Assembly: GCA_025062245.1 (NCBI GenBank)
Contig: JANXAD010000002.1
Location: forward strand, 23,275 to 87,274
Reading direction: 5' to 3'
DNA length: 64,000 nucleotides
From: Thermodesulfobacteriaceae bacterium
GTDB lineage: Bacteria > Desulfobacterota > Thermodesulfobacteria > Thermodesulfobacteriales > Thermodesulfobacteriaceae
Part shown: in pieces, positions 54,363 through 63,467 of the stretch
Position numbering within the stretch: the first letter of the stretch is position 1
Layout of the letters: each line of letters opens with the position of its first letter
The notes under the pieces: generated by a model
Databases searched by the model: none
What the model was told of the DNA's origin: nothing
What the model saw: only the letters and a program-made list of their open reading frames with translations
Translations under genes and position numbers: made by a program

Positions 54363-55551
54363 AGTTTAGTTGTTCTTTCCATTCTTCATAGACCCAAGGA
54401 TAATCACTTATAAGAATGGTTGAAAGTCTATTTTTAACCCTGTGAAGAAGTTTTTTTTCTTCGGCAAGTAAACGGTCTTCAAAGTCTGAAATAATAAGAG
54501 CAGGTTCTCCTTGGTGATAAAGATATTTGATAACCCTTCCAATACTTGTTCCTCCTGAAGGAACCACCTTAGGAAACTTGGAAAGGGGTATTCTTTCAAC
54601 CTCGCGGTCAAAAACATAAAGTTTTTTAATTCTAACTCCCATTCTTAAAAGTTCCTTCATAAGAGCCTTAGCTATATCCATTTTACTGAAGTTCTTCTTT
54701 AGGATCCTTTTCATAGAACCGGATTTGTCTACATAGATATTTATCTCTAACCGAGAATAAAAGTCGGTATCTATAAAGTTATAGTGGGCCAATCTTTCTG
54801 TCCACAGAGTCTCATCTAAAAGGGTATAATCTGGGATTCTGGGATAGGATTTTCTGACTTGAGCTCGAAAGCAGGACTGATAAAATCCATAAAGCACCTT
54901 GGAAATAGATTTAACTTGGGTCAGGGTTGAACGGGGAAGTTTGACCTTTAGAATTTTGGAAGTTTCGGTAAAAGAAAGATTTGAATCTTTTTTTAAGTTT
55001 GAAACTAAGTAAGAATTTATTTTTTCCAAAAATTCTTGCCAAAAATTTTTTAATTCTTCAAGATTTTCCTTTTCTATTTTATTTAAAGAAGAAGGGTTTT
55101 CAACTTCAGAGGTTTGTTTAAGCTTAGAAGAGGGAGAGTCTATTTTTTCGCTTATAAAAAAAGTTAAAAGATGGGAGAAAAATTTAGCATAAAGAGGATT
55201 ATTTTTTAAAAGATGCTTAAGTAAAATTATTTTTATATCACCAAACAACTCATACCACCAATAATTGTGTTCTCCTACTTGGTATCGAAGTTCTTCATCA
55301 GGATAGATTAAAAACTTATAAAGATCCACTATCATGAAAGAAAAGAGATCCCTTATTTTTAAATTTTCAGCAAGTTTTTTTCCGGTAAGATAGTAAAAAT
55401 AGTTTTTTAATTCTTTATGAAAGAAATTTTGCAAGTTTTGTGGAAATTCTTCAAGTTTAAAATTTAAAATCCAAGCCAGATGAGTTCCGTCAAGAGAAGG
55501 CAAGGTAAAAATTTCGCAGGAGGAAAAAACTTTCCTTTGACAGGAAAACAT
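54331..55551 (-). CDS. VWA-domain protein, partner of the MoxR ATPase
   Basis: A 406-residue protein. The N-terminal half is helical and unassigned. The C-terminal 190 residues form a von Willebrand A domain: the MIDAS DxSxS as YVDKSGSMKR, the Thr in PSGGTSIGRV and an Asp in LIISDFED. VWA proteins next to MoxR ATPases act as co-chaperones in metal insertion or complex assembly. It follows the MoxR gene by 1 base and ends inside the holA stop region. It is the last gene of the minus-strand operon. Its substrate complex is not apparent. Confidence 0.88.
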   Translation of the reverse strand: MFSCQRKVFSSCEIFTLPSLDGTHLAWILNFKLEEFPQNLQNFFHKELKNYFYYLTGKKLAENLKIRDLFSFMIVDLYKFLIYPDEELRYQVGEHNYWWYELFGDIKIILLKHLLKNNPLYAKFFSHLLTFFISEKIDSPSSKLKQTSEVENPSSLNKIEKENLEELKNFWQEFLEKINSYLVSNLKKDSNLSFTETSKILKVKLPRSTLTQVKSISKVLYGFYQSCFRAQVRKSYPRIPDYTLLDETLWTERLAHYNFIDTDFYSRLEINIYVDKSGSMKRILKKNFSKMDIAKALMKELLRMGVRIKKLYVFDREVERIPLSKFPKVVPSGGTSIGRVIKYLYHQGEPALIISDFEDRLLAEEKKLLHRVKNRLSTILISDYPWVYEEWKEQLNFTFWLSPEKL

Positions 55552-55552
55552 T

Positions 55553-56518
55553 TTAAATACTATTTAGATGATTAATAAGAAAGGATTCAATTTTACTATA
55601 CATTTCGGAGGGTAAATTTTTTTGGTTTTGATTTAAGAAGGTAAAAATTTTAGACTTTATAAATTCTTTAGTTTCTTCATCTTGGGATCTTAAGTAAGCC
55701 TTAAGAAGTTCCTTAGCTTGAATAAGCTCTTTATTTTGAGTAATTTTATCTAATAAAGAAAAGGCTACTTCTTCTGAGATAGTATAACTTAAAGTATCTA
55801 AAAGGGCTAAGGTTGGGTCGTTATCGTAAAGCGATAAAAAGGAGTAGCATATAGAGGGAAGATAGGTTATAGTTCGGTCTGAAAGATGTTCATAGATATC
55901 TGGTAAAATTTTTTCTAAAATAGACAAAGCAGTAGTAAAGATCTGAGGAGAAACTTCCTTTTCTTCTAAGAGGATCTTTTTTTCTTTCAAATAAAGTAAA
56001 TTTTTAGCATGGGATAATCCTACTCTGGATATTCTTGCTTTTAAGACGAATCGATCTATAAAAGCTTGGTCATCTTCGTCAAATTCACTTTTATTAGTAG
56101 TTCCAACTAAAAGTTTCCAATTACAGGGAACAAATTCCTTTCCGTCAAAAACCGCCCTTTCTCTTAAGACTGAAAGAAAAAGATTTCTTACTGAAGAACT
56201 GGCTTTATCAATTTCATCCAGAAGAATAAATTCTGCTTCTTGAATACCTCCTATACGAACTACCTTTCCTTGCTTTAGTTCAGGAAGGGAGAGAAATCCA
56301 AGTAAGTCCTCTGCACGGGTATCAAAGTGAAGTTGTCTTATAAAGACTTTAAGAGGAGCTCCGTTAGAAAGGGAGCTTACATAATCAAAAAAAATTTGAG
56401 TTTTTCCTGTTCCTATTTCCCCTAAGAGTAAAACAGGAAGATTATTTCGTTCTGCAACCCTTAAAACCCTAAAAATGTGATCTTTATTAAAGAGGGTGGT
56501 AGTGATTTCTATTTTCAT
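55553..56518 (-). CDS. MoxR-type AAA+ ATPase
   Basis: A 321-residue ATPase. Walker A reads LLGEIGTGKTQIFF (about 31-44), Walker B AEFILLDEIDKASSS, sensor 1 LLVGTTNKSEFDEDD, and an arginine finger follows in AFIDRFVLKARIS. The C-terminal lid region is normal. MoxR proteins with VWA partners help assemble complexes, often with metal. It is coupled to the Fe-S gene upstream (0-base gap) and the VWA gene downstream (1 base). Confidence 0.9.
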   Translation of the reverse strand: MKIEITTTLFNKDHIFRVLRVAERNNLPVLLLGEIGTGKTQIFFDYVSSLSNGAPLKVFIRQLHFDTRAEDLLGFLSLPELKQGKVVRIGGIQEAEFILLDEIDKASSSVRNLFLSVLRERAVFDGKEFVPCNWKLLVGTTNKSEFDEDDQAFIDRFVLKARISRVGLSHAKNLLYLKEKKILLEEKEVSPQIFTTALSILEKILPDIYEHLSDRTITYLPSICYSFLSLYDNDPTLALLDTLSYTISEEVAFSLLDKITQNKELIQAKELLKAYLRSQDEETKEFIKSKIFTFLNQNQKNLPSEMYSKIESFLINHLNSI

Positions 56519-57058
56519 TTACTCTACAAGTTCTTTAAAAAGTTTCAGAATTTCAGGTTTTTTAACTAATTCTGGACAGGCTTCAACTTCCCTTTCTGCC
56601 AGAACCAGTTTGGTTGCAAAAGCTAAACAGGTTTCTTCTCCGCAGACCTTACAGTTAGTCTTAGGGAGATATTTGTAAAGTTCAAGAACCGGAGGTTTCT
56701 TAAAAGGTTTAAGGTTAGGAATTATTTGGTCCCTTTCCTTCCATACCTGATTTATAAACTTAATCACCTCATTAAAGACTTCTAAAGCCTCTTCTCGGTC
56801 TTCAACAAATTCTATCGCTAAGGTATCTCTACTTAAAGCAACTTCATAATTTTTTTCTTTTCCCAACCATTTAAAAACCAAAATTTTGTTAGGTTCAAAG
56901 TAGAGAGTTTTAGCTTTAGCTCTTAAGTAAGGAAGAAGGAAAAGAAGGTTTTTTTCTAAAGCAAGTTTGGCTTGATAAGAACTTTTAGAACACCGAGGAA
57001 TTTGACAGAGAGCTCTCTCTAAGATGATATCCTGATTAGGAGGCTCTCTAAGAAGCAT
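56519..57058 (-). CDS. Small protein with a C-terminal 4Fe-4S (PF04060-type) domain
   Basis: A 179-residue protein. The first two thirds have no domain I recognise. The C-terminus has TNCKVCGEETCLAFATKL and a Cys near VEACPELV, giving C-x2-C-x4-C-x16-C, as in the Fe-S domain of CO dehydrogenase/acetyl-CoA synthase subunits and RnfB-type proteins. It may be an electron-transfer or cluster protein. It lies between a ParB-like gene and a MoxR gene with gaps of 3 and 0 bases. The set suggests the MoxR-VWA machine may serve a metal-cluster partner, but this is inference. Confidence 0.78.
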   Translation of the reverse strand: MLLREPPNQDIILERALCQIPRCSKSSYQAKLALEKNLLFLLPYLRAKAKTLYFEPNKILVFKWLGKEKNYEVALSRDTLAIEFVEDREEALEVFNEVIKFINQVWKERDQIIPNLKPFKKPPVLELYKYLPKTNCKVCGEETCLAFATKLVLAEREVEACPELVKKPEILKLFKELVE

Positions 57059-57061
57059 ATT

Positions 57062-57982
57062 TTAATCTATAAAGATAGGTTCTAAATTTTCTTTTTTCAA
57101 AAAATTAACCCTTTTTTCTAAATCTTCAAGGTTTTTAACCTTAAAACGAATTTCTAACTCCCTTTTTTCTAAGTAAGGACTGAAGATTATTTCTATCCCT
57201 TCTTGTTTAAATTTTTGACAAATAGGTTCTATCTTTTTTATACTTTGGACATAGGTAGGAAAAAAAAGTTCTTTCAGTTTTTTAAAAAATTCCCCTCTTC
57301 TTTTATTAAAATCTTCTTCTTGCAAAGCTTCCTTTAATTCTAAAGGAACTAAATTTGGAAGGTCCTTTCTTTTTTTATAATCTACAAGTTTTTGTAAAAC
57401 CTCTCTTTGCTCACTAAAGGAGAGTTTTAGGCTTTCTAAAACTTTTAAAAATTCTTCCTGAGAATTTTTATCTAAGGAATTAAAAAGGGCTAAGATTTGT
57501 GGATTTAGTTTTTCTTCTAAGATAAGAAGTTTAAATTTTTCTTCTAAAGCATTTACATTTTCTAAAAACTCTAACCAATGATAGGCTTCAGTAAAGCCAA
57601 GTTTAGGTAATAATTTTAACAATTCCTTTATAGAAAAATAAAGTTTAGCCCGTTTAAAAAATTCTGCTTTTTCAAGAAGATTAAGATTTCTAAAAAGATT
57701 ACTTTCTAAAGAAAGCAAAAGGGCTAAAAGGGGAGAAGTAGAGGGTGGTAAAATTAAAGCTGGAATTTCTTCATAGGCTAATTTTTTTAAAGCTAAAATT
57801 CTTCCCTCTCCTGCAACTATTTTATATGAATCCTCTGAGGTTAAAAGTAAGGGAGGTTGAAGGAGTCCAAATTTCTGAATACTTTCTAAAAGAAAACTAT
57901 CTCTTTTAGGAAAGGAAAAGCAAAAAATTCGGTCTTGAAGATTAATTTTTTCAATTTTTACCCTTTGTAAGAAGAAATTCAC
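57062..57982 (-). CDS. ParB-like N-terminal domain protein
   Basis: A 306-residue protein with a ParB/Srx-type domain at about 12-100: SIQKFGLLQPPLLLTSEDSYKIVAGEGRILALKKL (landmark GEGRILALK). A helical part follows (about 110-225) that resembles the helix-turn-helix arrangement of ParB, and a charged C-terminus. True chromosomal ParB sits with parA near the origin; no parA is here, and the surrounding genes are metabolic. It may be a diverged ParB/Noc relative or a CTP-dependent DNA-binding protein of other function. Confidence 0.72.
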   Translation of the reverse strand: MNFFLQRVKIEKINLQDRIFCFSFPKRDSFLLESIQKFGLLQPPLLLTSEDSYKIVAGEGRILALKKLAYEEIPALILPPSTSPLLALLLSLESNLFRNLNLLEKAEFFKRAKLYFSIKELLKLLPKLGFTEAYHWLEFLENVNALEEKFKLLILEEKLNPQILALFNSLDKNSQEEFLKVLESLKLSFSEQREVLQKLVDYKKRKDLPNLVPLELKEALQEEDFNKRRGEFFKKLKELFFPTYVQSIKKIEPICQKFKQEGIEIIFSPYLEKRELEIRFKVKNLEDLEKRVNFLKKENLEPIFID

Positions 57983-57983
57983 C

Positions 57984-58883
57984 TTAAAGAGTTTTTCCTG
58001 TGAGTTTAAACAGGGCTTCTAAATATTTCTCAAGGGTTTTTTCTACCACATAGGGAGGAATTTCTGGAGGTGGTTCGGTTTCTTTCCAGCCAATTTCTTT
58101 AAGCCAGTCCCTTACAAACTGTTTGTCAAAACTAACTTGAGACTTTCCAGGAGAATAAAGTTCCTTGGGCCAAAATCTTGAGGAGTCAGGAGTTAAAACT
58201 TCATCAATAAGCATCACCTCCTCAGTTTTTAGGTCAAAGCCAAATTCAAATTTGGTGTCTGCAATAATAATCCCCCTACTTTCTGCATAGGAAGAGGCCT
58301 TTTGATAAATAGTTAAGGAAAGATCCCTTAGTTTTTCTGCCACTTCCTTTCCTACTAAATTTACCATTTCTTCAAAGGTAATGTTTATATCATGTTCTCC
58401 CTTTTCAGCTTTGGTTGAGGGGGTAAAAAGAGGTTCAGGAAGTTTATCTGCCTCTTTTAAACCAGAAGGAAGTTCTATTCCACAAACTTTTCCAGTTTTT
58501 TGATATTCCTTCATGGCAGATCCTGTAATATAACCTCTAACAATACACTCCACAGGAATAACCTTAGCTTTCTTAACTAACATGCTTCTTTGATGAAGAA
58601 GTTCATGGTAAGATCTAAGAACTTCAGGATATTCCTCAACTTTAGCAGTTACTACATGATTGGGAACCAGGTCCTTTAAAAAGTCAAACCAAAAAAGAGT
58701 CATAAGAGTTAAAATTTTTCCTTTGTTGGGAATAGGGGTGGGTAAAACCACATCAAAAGCAGAAATACGGTCTGTAGCCACGATTAAAAGGTAATCTCCT
58801 AGATCATAAATATCTCTAACCTTTCCCCTCTTAAGGAGAGGAACTTCAGAAAGATAACTTTCTGTTAGAGCTGAAGTCTTCAT
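57984..58883 (-). CDS. purC: Phosphoribosylaminoimidazole-succinocarboxamide synthase
   Basis: A 299-residue purine-pathway ligase that joins CAIR and aspartate. Landmarks: LLKRGKVRDIYDLGDYLLIVATDRISAFD, IPNKGKILT, VVRGYITGSAMKEYQKTGKVCG (split as IPVECIVRGYITGSA), and the ending VLTPDSSRFWP with MLIDEVLTPDS. The length is that of the longer SAICAR synthase form. It begins 4 bases after the RhoN-like gene and ends 1 base before the ParB-like gene, so purine synthesis is cotranscribed with the unusual set. Confidence 0.96.
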   Translation of the reverse strand: MKTSALTESYLSEVPLLKRGKVRDIYDLGDYLLIVATDRISAFDVVLPTPIPNKGKILTLMTLFWFDFLKDLVPNHVVTAKVEEYPEVLRSYHELLHQRSMLVKKAKVIPVECIVRGYITGSAMKEYQKTGKVCGIELPSGLKEADKLPEPLFTPSTKAEKGEHDINITFEEMVNLVGKEVAEKLRDLSLTIYQKASSYAESRGIIIADTKFEFGFDLKTEEVMLIDEVLTPDSSRFWPKELYSPGKSQVSFDKQFVRDWLKEIGWKETEPPPEIPPYVVEKTLEKYLEALFKLTGKTL

Positions 58884-58887
58884 AGTC

Positions 58888-59229
58888 TTACCTTACCTCC
58901 TTAGCTATTTTACGAGTTCTTTTTTTAAATTTGCTGGCTAACCTTCTATATCTTTCATATTTTGTCCAGTCTTTACTTTTTTTAGCTTCCTCTGCCAAAG
59001 CTTTAAATTTTTTCACTTTAGCTTTAATTTCCCTTATGGATTCTCCTACTTTTTTAGGTTCCTCCTTAATTCCGTAAGTTTTCTTAAGAGCAGAGATTAA
59101 CTCTTCTTTGTTCATTCCGTGAACACCCTGAATTTCAGGAATTTGAAGAGCAATCTCTCTTAGCTCCTTTATGGTTAATTTTTCTAATTTTTTGGTAGGT
59201 AAAGGAGGAAGTTCTTTGGTTTCATTCAT
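58888..59229 (-). CDS. Small basic protein with a Rho N-terminal-like (SAP-type) motif
   Basis: A 113-residue protein. The N-terminal 55 residues read like a Rho_N helix-extended-helix: LTIKELREIALQIPEIQGVHGMNKEELISALKK. The rest is highly basic (YRRLASKFKKRTRKIAKEV), so nucleic-acid binding is likely. It is the first gene of the minus-strand operon, with GGAGGC ahead of the ATG. A role in RNA or DNA binding is inferred only from the motif and charge. Confidence 0.72.
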   Translation of the reverse strand: MNETKELPPLPTKKLEKLTIKELREIALQIPEIQGVHGMNKEELISALKKTYGIKEEPKKVGESIREIKAKVKKFKALAEEAKKSKDWTKYERYRRLASKFKKRTRKIAKEVR

Positions 59230-59403
59230 ATAGGCCTCCGTCCTTTAAAAAGGTTAGATTAAATTAACATAAAAAATTAAAAATACAAGAATTTTTCCTT
59301 TAACTACCTGGGTTAGTAATAAAGCTTATAGCCATCTTGAATAAAACAATTTTAAATGTTAATTTTTAAAAAAGTTTTTAAAAAGGGGGGAGGTTTTAAA
59401 GTT

Positions 59404-60006
59404 ATGGCTGAAGAAATTAAGAGTACTTTAGAGATTGCTTTGGAAAAGGCTGCCAAACTTGGTAAGGCTTCTAAGGAAGAATTGGAAATAGAAAAACTTA
59501 AAGAGGAAGCTCAAAAACTTTCAGCTAAGTTTTTAAGAGATGAGGTAGAAAATTTTGAAAAAGTTTTAAAAGAATTTTTAAAAAACAAAAATCCTAACCA
59601 AAAAAAGGTAATCCTTCAGAGTATGGCTAAGGTTTTTTTAAGAAACATTGTCCTTCCTAATAATGAATACCAATTAGAAGATGGAAAAAAAGCCCTAAAA
59701 GGGCTTAATCTAATTTTAAAACAGGTTCCTGAAATAAATAAATTATCTCAAAGTATAGAGAAACTTTTGAAGGAGTATCTTTTACATCAACAAGCTATTT
59801 ATAAAGAACTTCTTAAAAGATTTTCCTCAGGAGTAGAAGCTTTAGAAAAAGCTATTTCTAATGAAATAGGAACTCAAGTAAAAATTAATGTGGAAGAACA
59901 TCCCCAATTTAAAGAAGAGTGGAATAAAATAAAACAAAAATTAAGTGAAGAATATGAGAGACAATTAGAGTATATGAAAAATATTTTTGAAAAGATTGTA
60001 AGTTAA
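59404..60006 (+). CDS. Hypothetical protein, helical, Lys/Glu-rich
   Basis: About 200 residues beginning at ATG 59404, which has GGGGGAGG nearby; a longer reading from 59356 lacks a ribosome site. It is almost entirely helical: EIALEKAAKLGKASKEELEIEKLKEEA, then LKEFLKNKNPNQKKVILQSMAKVF. There is no Cys or known catalytic motif. It is coupled to the next gene by TAATG. The protein could be a chaperone or adaptor; family unknown to me. Confidence 0.7.
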   Translation: MAEEIKSTLEIALEKAAKLGKASKEELEIEKLKEEAQKLSAKFLRDEVENFEKVLKEFLKNKNPNQKKVILQSMAKVFLRNIVLPNNEYQLEDGKKALKGLNLILKQVPEINKLSQSIEKLLKEYLLHQQAIYKELLKRFSSGVEALEKAISNEIGTQVKINVEEHPQFKEEWNKIKQKLSEEYERQLEYMKNIFEKIVS

Positions 60007-60845
60007 TGTTTACAGAAACGGTTTTATTGTACCCTCAAACCTTTCTATTTCCTCTTAAACTCAAAAAGATTTTTACTTATTTTTCTCAAGTCCTTTTGTT
60101 AAAGCTTCCGATTTCAGATAAAAGAATAAATTTTTGGAAAGAGAATCACTTATTTTCAAAGATTAAATATTTAGAAGTAAATAAAATAACTAAGGAGGAG
60201 GAAGAAATTTTAAGAAAGGAGATAAAATTAGTTCAAGAATGGGGATTAAACTTTAGAACTCCCGAAACCCTTAAATATTTGATGCAGTTTAGAAAAGTTA
60301 CAGAAGATCCTTTGGAGGAATATTTATCAATTATTAAAAAAAATAAAGAATCTGATAGGGCTTTAGAAAAATTGAATCAAATAAAATATGCCTTAATTCT
60401 CCTTTCTTTAGCTGAAGAACTTGACTTTTCCCTTTATGAGGTTGAAACCTCCCTGGAACAAGTAGAAAAGAAACTTTCTGAATTTTTTGAAGAAAAAGTT
60501 ATTGGAGAAGACCTAACTTTTGAAAGATTAATCTCTGTGAAGAATTTCTCAGAAGAGGAAATTTCCTCTGAAACTCTTTCTAATTTAGAACTTAGAATCC
60601 TATCTTGGAAAATTTTAATTCCCCATTTAAATTGGATGGATTTTCCTTTTTTAAAAGCACTTCTTATTACAGAAGAGGATTTAATAGAAAATTGGAAGGA
60701 AACCTATGACCTTAAGGAAGAAACTCCAGTTCATCCATCTATAATCCTTTATAGATTTACTTCTTCTTTGAACGATTTTTTAAATCTTTCTAAGGACATT
60801 TTTTCCTTTCCTGAGGATGAAACTATCATTTTTTTTGTAAAATGA
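60006..60845 (+). CDS. Hypothetical protein (279 residues)
   Basis: Begins ETVLLYPQTFLFPLKLKKIF, with a mostly helical, acidic remainder (for example LIQEWGLNFRTPETLKYLMQF-like and LSLAEELDFSLYEVETSL). There is no membrane helix of clear length, no Cys pair, and no family I recognise. Its ATG overlaps the upstream TAA; its end overlaps the start of the CorC gene by 4 bases. It stands in a four-gene plus-strand operon and may act with the upstream helical protein. Confidence 0.65.
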   Translation: MFTETVLLYPQTFLFPLKLKKIFTYFSQVLLLKLPISDKRINFWKENHLFSKIKYLEVNKITKEEEEILRKEIKLVQEWGLNFRTPETLKYLMQFRKVTEDPLEEYLSIIKKNKESDRALEKLNQIKYALILLSLAEELDFSLYEVETSLEQVEKKLSEFFEEKVIGEDLTFERLISVKNFSEEEISSETLSNLELRILSWKILIPHLNWMDFPFLKALLITEEDLIENWKETYDLKEETPVHPSIILYRFTSSLNDFLNLSKDIFSFPEDETIIFFVK

Positions 60846-62095
60846 TTGAGATATATTTCTTGGCCACCCTTGTTCTAATTATGTGTTCCATAATTTTTTC
60901 TTCCAGTGAAGCAAGTATTTTTTCTCTTAATCGCTTAGAGATGGCCTCTTTAAGAAGTTTGAGTCTTTCTGAAAAGTATCTGAGAATATTTAAAAATCCT
61001 GATGAACTTTTAATAGTTTTAATTACAGGAAATGAAATAGTAGATTATTTTGCTAGTTTCTGTTTTTCAAATGGCCTTTCTTATTTAATTCAAGATGAAG
61101 GAAGGAAAATAGCTTTTATAATTTTTTCCATAATCAGTTTTTGGATAGGAGATTTTTTTCCTAAGGTTTTAGGATTTAAATTTAAAACTAAAATGGTTTG
61201 TAAGATTATTCCCATAACCTACGCTTTTTATCAAATTTTGTATCCCTTAAGAAAGGTTTTTATTTTGATTTATCAAAAAATAGAAGCTATTTTCCCTATA
61301 AAAGCTATTATTTCTTATCATTCCCTTCCTTCTGTAGAGAAGATCATCCTTAACACCTTAGAAATAGCCTATAAGGAGAGAAGAATAAGTCAAAAGGAAA
61401 AGGAATTTATCTATGGACTTTTTCTTTCTGAAAAAATTCCTGTTTCTGTAATTATGACTTCACGTTCGGAAATAGTTGCTTTTAAAGATCAAGTAATTAC
61501 CTTAGAATTCTTAGAAAAAATTAAAAACCTTCCCTATAACAAATTTCCGGTATACAAAACTTTTTTAGATGAAGTTATAGGGATTTTATATACTAAGGAT
61601 TTAATTAAAGGATTTCAAGATGGCAATATATTTCAAAGGAAGCTCTCAGAATTTGTGCGTCCAGCTTATTTTGTTCCAGAGGGCTTTAAAGTTAGAGATC
61701 TACTTTTTGAATTTCAAAAAAGGCATTTAAAAATAGCCTTAGTCATAGACGAATACGGAATTTTGAAAGGTTTGGTTACTTTGGAAGATCTTTTAGAGGA
61801 GCTCTTCGGAGAAATTTATGAGGAAAGAGAATTTAAAATGGATCCTATTCAAAGGTTAGATGAAAATAGATGGTTGATTTCAGGAAAGGTTTTATTAGAA
61901 GACTTAAAAAATATTTTATCCTTAGAAATAAATGAAGAGGAACTTAGGGACTTGAAAACCCTAAATGGAGCCCTTTTAGTCCTTTTTAAAGAACTTCCTA
62001 AAGAAGGAGAAAGTGTAGAGTATCAGGGTTATAAATTTTCTATTAAGAAAATGAAAGGAAGAAAAATTTTTTGGGTTGAAGTAGAGAAGTTATAA
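60842..62095 (+). CDS. CNNM/CorC-family membrane protein (DUF21 + CBS + CorC_HlyC), first copy
   Basis: A 417-residue protein. The DUF21 membrane domain (about 1-150, three to four helices) has FSSSEASIFSLNRLEMASL. The CBS pair spans about 185-320, with TSRSEIVAFKDQVI, then IALVIDEYGILKGLVTLEDLLEELFGEI. The C-terminal CorC_HlyC domain (about 335-415) follows. These proteins are linked to Mg2+/Co2+ export and envelope resistance. A second copy follows after 3 bases. It overlaps the upstream unknown gene by 4 bases. Confidence 0.92.
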   Translation: MIEIYFLATLVLIMCSIIFSSSEASIFSLNRLEMASLRSLSLSEKYLRIFKNPDELLIVLITGNEIVDYFASFCFSNGLSYLIQDEGRKIAFIIFSIISFWIGDFFPKVLGFKFKTKMVCKIIPITYAFYQILYPLRKVFILIYQKIEAIFPIKAIISYHSLPSVEKIILNTLEIAYKERRISQKEKEFIYGLFLSEKIPVSVIMTSRSEIVAFKDQVITLEFLEKIKNLPYNKFPVYKTFLDEVIGILYTKDLIKGFQDGNIFQRKLSEFVRPAYFVPEGFKVRDLLFEFQKRHLKIALVIDEYGILKGLVTLEDLLEELFGEIYEEREFKMDPIQRLDENRWLISGKVLLEDLKNILSLEINEEELRDLKTLNGALLVLFKELPKEGESVEYQGYKFSIKKMKGRKIFWVEVEKL

Positions 62096-62098
62096 TTT

Positions 62099-63319
62099 AT
62101 GCTTTTAGCCCTTCTTTCCTTTATATTTTTTACCTTAGGAGAAGCTTTCTTTTCATTAAGCGAGATAACTTTTATTTCTACGGGTAAAACTTTGATAGAA
62201 AATCTTTATCCTAAAAATGTTTTAGCCCGTCTTTGTTTGAAGTTCTTAGAAAATCCTGAAAAACTTTTTACTACTACTATCTTAGGAATAACCCTTTGTA
62301 TTGCAGGAAATGGTATTTTTACTTCCTATTTTTTAATTCAATCTCTTCAAACTAAAGGAATCCTAATTTCAAGCACCATTTTACCTATAAGTATGATTTT
62401 TTTTGGGCAAATTTTACCTAAAAGCTTAGGTAAAAAAGTAGCCTTTCCTTTAGTTCTTTATTTAGCACCCTTTTTATACTTTTTTTCCCTTTTATTCTAT
62501 CCTGCGGTTTTCATCAATAGTAAATTGAGTTCTTTAATTCTTAAAAAGAAAAACTCTGAGAATCCCTTTTTAATAAGTAAGTTTAGAGAAGCTTTCCTTA
62601 ATTTTATTAGTTATGAAGAGGAAATTGATCATAAAGAAAAAGAACTTATGCACAAGATAGTTGAATTTGTCAAAAAAAGAGTTTCTCAAGTTATGATTCC
62701 AGCTCCACAAATTAAGGCCTTACCTATCGAAGCTCTTGTTCAGGATGCTTTAGAATTTTCTCAAAAATATAATTTTTCTTATATACCCCTTTACGAAGGA
62801 GACATAACTAAAATTAAATTAATTGTAAAGGTTCAAGACCTCTTAGGAAAAACCTTTTTAGAGAGAAAAAAGCCTCTTAAATCCTTTGGAAAAAAACCTT
62901 TTTTTATTCCAGAGATGGCTTTAGCTCATCAGGTTTTAAATGAGTTTCAAACTCAAGGAATTGAAATAGGAATTGTGGTTGACGAATATGGGTATACCAC
63001 TGGATTAGTAACTATAGAAGACTTAATAGAGGAGGTGTTGGGAGAGTTTAGAGATGCCTTAGATTATTATATCCCAGAATATAAACAAATTTCTAAGGAT
63101 ACCTTTCTCTTTAAAGGACATACAGAAATAGAAAAAGTTCAAGCCTTAGGAATACCTATACCTTCAGGAGAGTATGAAACTATTGGAGGGTTTATTCTTT
63201 CTTTAATAGGCCGAATTCCTTCTGAGGGAGAAGTTTTTCATTATAAAAACTTAGAAATTAAAATTACCAAGGCTTCTCTGACTAAAATAGAAGAAATTTT
63301 AGTAAAGATTAAAAGATAA
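62099..63319 (+). CDS. CNNM/CorC-family membrane protein (DUF21 + CBS + CorC_HlyC), second copy
   Basis: A 406-residue paralogue of the upstream gene. The DUF21 segment (GEAFFSLSEITFIST) and CBS pair (MIPAPQIKALPIEA, then IGIVVDEYGYTTGLVTIEDLIEEVLGEF) are present, with a C-terminal CorC_HlyC domain ending ILVKIKR. The two differ widely, so the duplication is old; they may form a heteromeric complex. No terminator is obvious in the 150 bases that follow. Confidence 0.92.
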   Translation: MLLALLSFIFFTLGEAFFSLSEITFISTGKTLIENLYPKNVLARLCLKFLENPEKLFTTTILGITLCIAGNGIFTSYFLIQSLQTKGILISSTILPISMIFFGQILPKSLGKKVAFPLVLYLAPFLYFFSLLFYPAVFINSKLSSLILKKKNSENPFLISKFREAFLNFISYEEEIDHKEKELMHKIVEFVKKRVSQVMIPAPQIKALPIEALVQDALEFSQKYNFSYIPLYEGDITKIKLIVKVQDLLGKTFLERKKPLKSFGKKPFFIPEMALAHQVLNEFQTQGIEIGIVVDEYGYTTGLVTIEDLIEEVLGEFRDALDYYIPEYKQISKDTFLFKGHTEIEKVQALGIPIPSGEYETIGGFILSLIGRIPSEGEVFHYKNLEIKITKASLTKIEEILVKIKR

Positions 63320-63467
63320 GCATATTATTTTAACATTTAGTCACTAATTATCCTTTCTCTTAAAGATCCTTTTTAGGTCTTTTAAACTTTGGTTTTTAAA
63401 GTATTAACTTCGAGCCAAACATGGACTACTTAGGGGTTTCGGATTATAAAAAAATAAAATAAAAAAA

